This document shows, piece by piece, positions 59,417-64,000 of a stretch of DNA of 64,000 nucleotides. A program made the translations under genes and the position numbers. This DNA comes from CBDCFV01 sp965216425 (lineage in GTDB: Bacteria; Chloroflexota; Dehalococcoidia; Lucifugimonadales; UBA3495): positions 744,001 through 808,000 of the forward strand of contig CBDCFV010000006.1 in NCBI GenBank assembly GCA_965216425.1. The letters are read 5' to 3'. The notes under the pieces are model-generated. The model was not told the origin of the DNA. It did no database searches and saw only the letters and a list, made by a program, of their open reading frames with translations. How positions within the stretch are numbered: position 1 is the stretch's first letter; each line of letters begins with the position of its first letter.

Positions 59417-60432
59417 CGATGCACCACCAAGTTGCCGAGTATGTTCATGCCCAGGGTCATCAGGAAGAGGAGCAGTCCCACGGCGAAAATAGTGTTGTAC
59501 TCCAAGGTGCCGTGGGGAGTTTCTCCCAAGCTTAGCTGGACTATGTAAGCCGTCATGGTCTGAATGCTTTCCAGGGGGTTGAAGGTTGCTCTGGGAGTGG
59601 CGCCGGCGGCTATGGTGACCAGCATCGTTTCGCCGATGGCCCTGGATATGGCCAGGATGAAAGCCGCCACAATTCCCGAAAGCGCCGCCGGGACTACTAC
59701 TTTTATGGCTACTTCGAGCCGGGTTGCGCCCAACGCATAGGCGGCCTCTCTAAGAGACCGGGGCACCGCCAGCATGGCGTCCTCGCTCAACGAGGAAACC
59801 ATGGGAATAATCATCAACCCCATTACCAGTCCCGCACTCAAAGCGTTGAAGACCAACAGGTCCGGGATAATCCCCCGCAATGCCGGGGTTACAAAGGTGA
59901 GGGCAAAGTACCCGTATACTACCGTTGGCACACCGCCCAGGATTTCCAGAAAGGGCTTGATGATCCGCCGGGTCTGGTTCGGAGCGTATTCCGACATGTA
60001 GATGGCGGTAGCCAGTCCCACCGGCACTGCGACGATAGCAGCGAGACATGCCACCAGCAAGGTCCCGCATACCAAGGCAAGGACGCCGTAGGACTGGGGA
60101 ATCAAAATGGGAGACCATCTTGCGCCCAAGAGGAACTCCCACAAAGGGACTTGCGTAAAGAAACCCATTGCTTGGGAGACTAAGCTCACCACGATACCGA
60201 TTGTGGTGAAAATCGAGATTAAGGCGCAAGCAAAGAAAATGCCCTTGACTATCCGGCCTTCCAAGGCCACCCGCCGCCGGTGGCGGGCCGCTGACTCCAT
60301 CCCCCAAGCCCGCTGCACAGAGGAATCAATCGCCGGGGTCCTAGCCACAAATTCGTCCAAATCCAGCTCCGTCTGCCATGTTCGGTCAGATGGGGAGGCG
60401 CCAATTCTGGTCTCCCCTCCAGATTGCCGCAC
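59398..60432 (-). CDS. pstC: Phosphate ABC transporter permease PstC
   Basis: 344 aa. Six helices; YMSEYAPNQTRRIIKPFLEILGGVPTVVYGYFALTFV and REAAYALGATRLEVAIKVVVPAALSGIVAAFILAISRAIGETMLV are PstC motifs. A ~60 residue hydrophilic N-terminus (TELDLDEFVARTPAIDSSVQRAW) is longer than usual. Start GTG 60432; ATG at 60303 is an alternative. It lies 31 bases after pstS. Confidence 0.93.
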   Translation of the reverse strand: MRQSGGETRIGASPSDRTWQTELDLDEFVARTPAIDSSVQRAWGMESAARHRRRVALEGRIVKGIFFACALISIFTTIGIVVSLVSQAMGFFTQVPLWEFLLGARWSPILIPQSYGVLALVCGTLLVACLAAIVAVPVGLATAIYMSEYAPNQTRRIIKPFLEILGGVPTVVYGYFALTFVTPALRGIIPDLLVFNALSAGLVMGLMIIPMVSSLSEDAMLAVPRSLREAAYALGATRLEVAIKVVVPAALSGIVAAFILAISRAIGETMLVTIAAGATPRATFNPLESIQTMTAYIVQLSLGETPHGTLEYNTIFAVGLLLFLMTLGMNILGNLVVHRWQERY

Positions 60433-60463
60433 TCCCCATCACCAACCTGCCGTCGAAAAACCC

Positions 60464-61447
60464 TTACCGGATCTTCGCCAAGCCCTGTTGGTACACGTCC
60501 GGGACTTGTGCTATGTACCCTACCTCACGCACCAACTGCTGCGCGTTCTCCAGGTAGAACTCTACAAACGACTTGACCTCAGGCCTCTCCAGGCTCTTGA
60601 CGTTGACGTATATGAACAAGGGCCTCGCCAAGGGTGCGTACTCCCCCGTCTCAATCGTCTCGTCCGTCGGCAGCACGCATCCGTCCCCGGAGTCCACCGC
60701 CACCAGCTTCAGCTTGTCCCGGTTCTCCGCGTAGTAGGCGTAACCGAAGTAACCCAGCGCGCTCCGGTCTCCGCCGATGCCCTGCACCAGAACGTTGTCA
60801 TCCGCGCTGGCCGTGTAGTCCGACCGGCTCGCCCTAGCTTGTCCAACTATCTCCTCGGTGAAGTAGTCAAACGTACCGGAGTCGGTGTCGGGACCGTACA
60901 GCCTCATCTCGTCCGCCGGCCACTCCGGCCTGATATCCTGCCACGTCTTTACCGTGGAACCCGGCTCCCAAACGCGCTTCAACTCGTCCACCGTCATGCA
61001 CTCCACGAAGTCGTTGCTCGGGCTTACCAAGACCGACAAGCCGTCGGTGCCAACCTTCAACGCTATGTATTCAATCCCGTTTTCCAGTGCGGAGTCGCTC
61101 TCCGTCGCCTTGATCGGCCGCGACGCGTCGCTGATGTCCGTCTCGCCTGCCACGAACCTCTTGAAGCCTCCGCCGGTCCCGGACACGCCGACGTTTACCT
61201 GTACCCTAGGGTGTACCTTGCGGAATTCCTCAGCCACCGCTTCGGTTACCGGGAATACCGTGCTGGACCCGTCCACCTCGACGTTACCCTTGAGTTCCAT
61301 CGACATGGAAGACTCCTTGGCAGGAGCAACCGCGTCAGCCGGGCTTGCTGCCGCTTCCGATCCTCCACAGCCTGCCAGCACAACCACTAACAGGATGGGA
61401 ATAAAGAGAAGAACCGCGGGTGTGATCCGATTCATCACTTGTGCCAT
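60464..61447 (-). CDS. pstS: Phosphate-binding lipoprotein PstS
   Basis: 327 aa substrate-binding protein. Signal peptide with hydrophobic core AVLLFIPILLVVVL and lipobox LAGC (lipid attached to the Cys), then a Ser/Ala-rich linker. NVEVDGSSTVFPVTEAVAEEF is the phosphate-binding start, VSGTGGGFKRFVAGETDISDASRPI the second, and DSGTFDYF the third binding loop. The ATG at 61447 has GAGGAG 12 bases upstream; 61459 and 61435 are alternatives. Two Pho-box-like clusters lie upstream. Confidence 0.94.
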   Translation of the reverse strand: MAQVMNRITPAVLLFIPILLVVVLAGCGGSEAAASPADAVAPAKESSMSMELKGNVEVDGSSTVFPVTEAVAEEFRKVHPRVQVNVGVSGTGGGFKRFVAGETDISDASRPIKATESDSALENGIEYIALKVGTDGLSVLVSPSNDFVECMTVDELKRVWEPGSTVKTWQDIRPEWPADEMRLYGPDTDSGTFDYFTEEIVGQARASRSDYTASADDNVLVQGIGGDRSALGYFGYAYYAENRDKLKLVAVDSGDGCVLPTDETIETGEYAPLARPLFIYVNVKSLERPEVKSFVEFYLENAQQLVREVGYIAQVPDVYQQGLAKIR

Positions 61448-61495
61448 AGGTCTAAACATCTCCTCGTCAGTGTAGTAAGGGGGAATTAATGGCCT

Positions 61496-61524
61496 GTAAA
61501 CAAATAATTAACAACGGGTTAACA
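61496..61524 (-). promoter_or_regulatory. Pho box cluster 1 upstream of pstS
   Basis: On the minus strand three heptads TGTTAAC, TGTTAAT and TGTTTAC are spaced by four bases each (11 bp period), the phasing of PhoB/PhoP binding sites. It ends ~37 bases from the pstS start. phoBR are encoded next to it. Confidence 0.65.
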
Positions 61525-61620
61525 CTGGATGCTTCACCGCCGTCGTGATGGTCTCCAACCCCTTTCCTTGGCTGCCGGTAACAAGATTAGCAGGGGAGTG
61601 TTAACCGGCAATTACGCCAA

Positions 61621-61649
61621 GTTCAACGGAGGATTAACAAACCGTTAAG
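61621..61649 (-). promoter_or_regulatory. Pho box cluster 2 upstream of pstS
   Basis: On the minus strand CTTAACG, GTTAATC and GTTGAAC recur with an 11 bp period (core TTAAC/TTAAT/TTGAA). Another single GTTAAC-type half site lies between the two clusters near 61599. It may be a second PhoB-binding block or serve an upstream promoter. Confidence 0.5.
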
Positions 61650-61665
61650 GAGTTGCAAACAACAA

Positions 61666-61683
61666 CCCCTCCGAACGGAGGGG
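61666..61683 (-). terminator. Rho-independent terminator of phoBR
   Basis: On the minus strand CCCCTCC pairs with GGAGGGG around a 4 base loop, followed by TTGTTGTTTGC. It lies just after the phoR stop and before the pstS promoter. Confidence 0.7.
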
Positions 61684-61730
61684 CTTGGAGGGATTGAACA
61701 TGGATTGAACCTAGGATGGTTTTGGGCGGT

Positions 61731-63542
61731 TTAATCGGCCCGAGGAATGGTGAAGCCGAAGGCGCTTCCGGAACCCTCGCGGCTCTTGACGAGCACTTCT
61801 CCTCCGTGGGCTTCAATGATGTGCTTCACGATGGCAAGCCCAAGCCCCGTGCCGCCGTCGCGGCGGGACCGGTCCACTTTGTAGAACCGCTCAAAAATAT
61901 GGGCCAGATGTTCCTCTGCGATCCCAATGCCCGTATCTTCTATGCAGACCTCGGCCAACCTGTCGTGAGGCCGCGCCAACACTGTGATTTCCCCTTGCTC
62001 CGGCGTGAACTTGAGCGCATTGTTCATCAAGTTGACCAAGGCCTGCCTGAGCTTCTCCTGGTCGCCCACCACCTGGGGCAGGTCATCGGCAACGTCGGAC
62101 TTCAGGACGACGCCGCGGGAGAGCGCATTCGGCTGGAACTCCTTGACCAACTCATGGATCATTGGCTCGAGGTCTACAGTCCGCAGGTCCAACGACTCTT
62201 GGCCCGTTTCGAGCCGGGCGAGATGCAGCAATTCGGACACCAAGTTGGACATCCTGTCCACTTCCCGGTGAATCCGTTGCAGAAAGTCCCTCGCGGTCTC
62301 GCGTTCCTCGACCGCGCCATCCTCCAAGCTTTCGACCAAGGCCTTGACCGACGCTATTGGGCTTCTCAATTCATGGGATACGTTGCTGACGAATTCCCGG
62401 CGGGTCGTTTCCACTTGGCGCATCCACGTCAGGTCGTGCAGGTTCAGCAGGGCGCCGGAGGACTGTTCCGAATTGAGCGGCATAGCAATGGCGCTGAGGA
62501 AACGTCGGGGGCGGAGCAATTCTATTTCTCCAAAACGCGGCTCCCGTTCGTTCAAACAACCCAGCAGAAGTTGCTGAAGTTCGTGGTCTCGGACCGCCTC
62601 TATGAAACGGTGCCCCTCGATTCGATGGCTGTTGACTCCAAGAAGCCTCTCGGCCGCTTGGTTCGTAAGCTGGACCCTGCCGTCTTCCCCGACGACCATC
62701 ACGCCATCGGCCATTGTGTTAAAGATTGCGGCGAGTTTGGCCCTCTCACCCGACAAGTCATTGATTGAAGTCCTCAGCGCGGCGGCCATTTGGTTGAAGG
62801 CGTTGGCCAACTCCCGGGTCTCGTCGGTTAGGGGGTCTACACGTTGGTCCAAGTCGCCTTGGGCCAATCTCTGGGCCGCATCTGCCACCGCCCGCACTGA
62901 CCGGGAAGTGCGGCGAGCTAGAACATAAGCCGCCACGACGGAAAAGAAGACCACCGTAAACGCGAAAAAGGCGATCAAGTACCTAATGCGGTATACGTCG
63001 TCCCGCACCACTGACGCGGGGATTTCCAACCGCACGACGCCAATCACCGAGCCGCCCGGCTGAATCGGCGCCGTGCCGTACACCACGTCCTCACCATCCG
63101 GCAGCCGCAGAGTCATAGAGCCGGATACACCCTCATTCAACGCATCCCTTATCTCCGGGCGCCCCAGCAGGTTGCCGGCGGCTTCGGCGTTTTCTCCAGT
63201 GTCCGCGAGGACCGTTCCATCCGCAAGGATGATTGTGACCCGGGCAGGGCTCCCCCTTTCGCGGGAGTCACGGGGAGAGTTGCCGGAAGGGAGTTGAGAG
63301 TAACCGGAGGGAAGTTGGGAGAGAGCGCTTTGCAAAGAGGCCGCATCGTTTTGGGGACCCGAGCGGGCCGACGCTATCTCGGCCAAGAGCACAGCTTCCC
63401 GCCGCATTTGGGCCTCCAGGTCGGCAAGGTAGCTGTCCCGGAAAACTTCCGCCACGAAGAAGCCCACCGCCACCATTGCAAGACACACCAAGCCGATGCC
63501 GGCGAAGACAACGCGCTTCCGGGAGTCAGGCAGGGACCTCAT
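61731..63542 (-). CDS. phoR: Phosphate regulon sensor histidine kinase
   Basis: 603 aa membrane kinase. Helix 1 about residues 11-31, an extracellular domain of ~150 residues with a short SQLPSG repeat (75-87), helix 2 about 187-209, HAMP ~210-262, PAS ~270-370, HisKA with FVSNVSHELRSP (His390), and HATPase_c with N-box NLMNNALKF and G-boxes DTGIGI and GGTGLGLAIVKHI. It overlaps phoB by 4 bases. Together with the response regulator and pst genes this is the Pho two-component system. Confidence 0.93.
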   Translation of the reverse strand: MRSLPDSRKRVVFAGIGLVCLAMVAVGFFVAEVFRDSYLADLEAQMRREAVLLAEIASARSGPQNDAASLQSALSQLPSGYSQLPSGNSPRDSRERGSPARVTIILADGTVLADTGENAEAAGNLLGRPEIRDALNEGVSGSMTLRLPDGEDVVYGTAPIQPGGSVIGVVRLEIPASVVRDDVYRIRYLIAFFAFTVVFFSVVAAYVLARRTSRSVRAVADAAQRLAQGDLDQRVDPLTDETRELANAFNQMAAALRTSINDLSGERAKLAAIFNTMADGVMVVGEDGRVQLTNQAAERLLGVNSHRIEGHRFIEAVRDHELQQLLLGCLNEREPRFGEIELLRPRRFLSAIAMPLNSEQSSGALLNLHDLTWMRQVETTRREFVSNVSHELRSPIASVKALVESLEDGAVEERETARDFLQRIHREVDRMSNLVSELLHLARLETGQESLDLRTVDLEPMIHELVKEFQPNALSRGVVLKSDVADDLPQVVGDQEKLRQALVNLMNNALKFTPEQGEITVLARPHDRLAEVCIEDTGIGIAEEHLAHIFERFYKVDRSRRDGGTGLGLAIVKHIIEAHGGEVLVKSREGSGSAFGFTIPRAD

Positions 63543-64000
63543 CGCTCAAAACGGTAGCCAACGCCGCGGATCGTAATGATGCGCTTGGGCTTGCCGGGTT
63601 CGGATTCGATTTTTTCCCGCAGCCAACGAACGTGCACGTCCACCGTGCGGCTATCGCCAACGTAGTCCTGACCCCACAGCCGCTGCAACAACTGGTCCCT
63701 GGTGAACGCCCGCCCGCGGTTGCTCATCAGTAATGCAAGAAGCTCAAACTCCCTCGGTTTAAGCTCCAACGTACGGTCTCCCAGGACCGCGGTATGGGCG
63801 GTCAGGTCCACCACCAAATCACCGGCGCGTATAGTCTGGGCAGCGGCTGAACCGTCCAGGCCATCCTGTCCCATCCGGGAGCGGCGGAGCATCGCCCTGG
63901 CCCGGGCCATCAACTCCCGCATACTGAACGGTTTGGTCACGTAGTCGTCGGCGCCCAATTCCAAACCGACGATCCGGTCCACTTCTTCCGCCTTGGCCGT
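63539..64000 (-). CDS. phoB: Phosphate regulon response regulator (truncated by window edge)
   Basis: Only the last ~154 residues lie in the window. They begin TAKAEEVDRIVGLELGADDYVTKPFSMRELMARARAMLRR, the end of the receiver domain with its Thr and the conserved Lys, then an OmpR/PhoB winged helix ending SRTVDVHVRWLREKIESEPGKPKRIITIRGVGYRFER. The frame is open through base 64000. The stop overlaps the start of phoR (ATGA). Confidence 0.92.
   Translation of the reverse strand, partial: TAKAEEVDRIVGLELGADDYVTKPFSMRELMARARAMLRRSRMGQDGLDGSAAAQTIRAGDLVVDLTAHTAVLGDRTLELKPREFELLALLMSNRGRAFTRDQLLQRLWGQDYVGDSRTVDVHVRWLREKIESEPGKPKRIITIRGVGYRFER

Noticed and set aside
60107..61390. 427 aa plus-strand ORF opposite pstC and pstS
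   Set aside because: Shadow of clearly recognised phosphate transporter genes; Arg/Leu/His-rich translation.

Overview
The window reads as bacterial chromosome of moderately high G+C, densely coded on both strands. The gene mix suggests a heterotroph of the Chloroflexota, most likely the SAR202/Dehalococcoidia side. It holds several families reported as expanded in SAR202: luciferase-like flavin monooxygenase, enolase superfamily, CaiB/BaiF CoA-transferase, short-chain dehydrogenase and ring-cleavage/VOC proteins. It also holds aerobic central metabolism and many short palindromic repeats. This placement is inference from gene content; I saw no rRNA or tRNA gene that could settle it.

Layout. 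1-7225: succinyl-CoA synthetase (sucC partial, sucD), gatB, secG, an S-adenosylmethionine hydrolase and a two-gene TPP-dependent E1 dehydrogenase (alpha, beta) split by a miniature insertion element. 7445-14699: accessory stretch with BrnT/BrnA toxin-antitoxin, an SDR, an amidohydrolase, a frameshifted DUF4268 gene, a Uma2 nuclease, several non-autonomous mobile elements and an NHL-repeat protein. 14834-19967: a tight operon encoding a B12-dependent acyl-CoA mutase (large and small subunits), a PaaK-like CoA ligase and an MFS transporter. Active-site residues of the mutase match 2-hydroxyisobutyryl-CoA mutase rather than methylmalonyl-CoA mutase. 20025-27856: catabolic enzymes (FAH family, LLM flavin monooxygenase, VOC, CaiB, isochorismatase-like, cupin) with a second copy of an element that carries two tiny ORFs. 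28041-30660: a GrdE-like/GrdB-like pair in which the second gene is read through an in-frame UGA as selenocysteine, with a hairpin directly downstream.

30701-36492: succinate dehydrogenase (sdhB, D, C on minus; sdhA divergent on plus) and two-subunit class I fumarase. With sucCD at the left edge this covers succinyl-CoA to malate. 36734-44119: gnd, pgi, a TPP-dependent decarboxylase/synthase-like protein, an enolase-superfamily enzyme, a metallophosphatase and a bleomycin-hydrolase-type peptidase. 44351-46916: a restriction-endonuclease-like gene interrupted by a 1452 bp IS701-family element with CTAG target duplication. 46915-53579: an oxamate-carbamoyltransferase-like cluster (DUF2877, FdrA, a small FdrA-associated protein, DUF1116) followed by RidA, an M20-family protein with altered metal ligands and DUF1028. 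53694-56645: two VOC proteins, a split MaoC hydratase and a TauE/SafE permease. 56848-64000: the phosphate regulon (SEC-C mini-protein, phoU, pstB, pstA, pstC, pstS, phoR, phoB partial) with 11-bp-phased Pho-box-like repeats upstream of pstS.

Most notable: the selenocysteine GrdB-like protein with a GrdE-like partner that lacks the expected pyruvoyl-forming cysteine; the probable 2-hydroxyisobutyryl-CoA mutase operon; a previously unnamed element with perfect 16-bp terminal inverted repeats carrying two small ORFs; and a MITE family with 11-14 bp flanking duplications.
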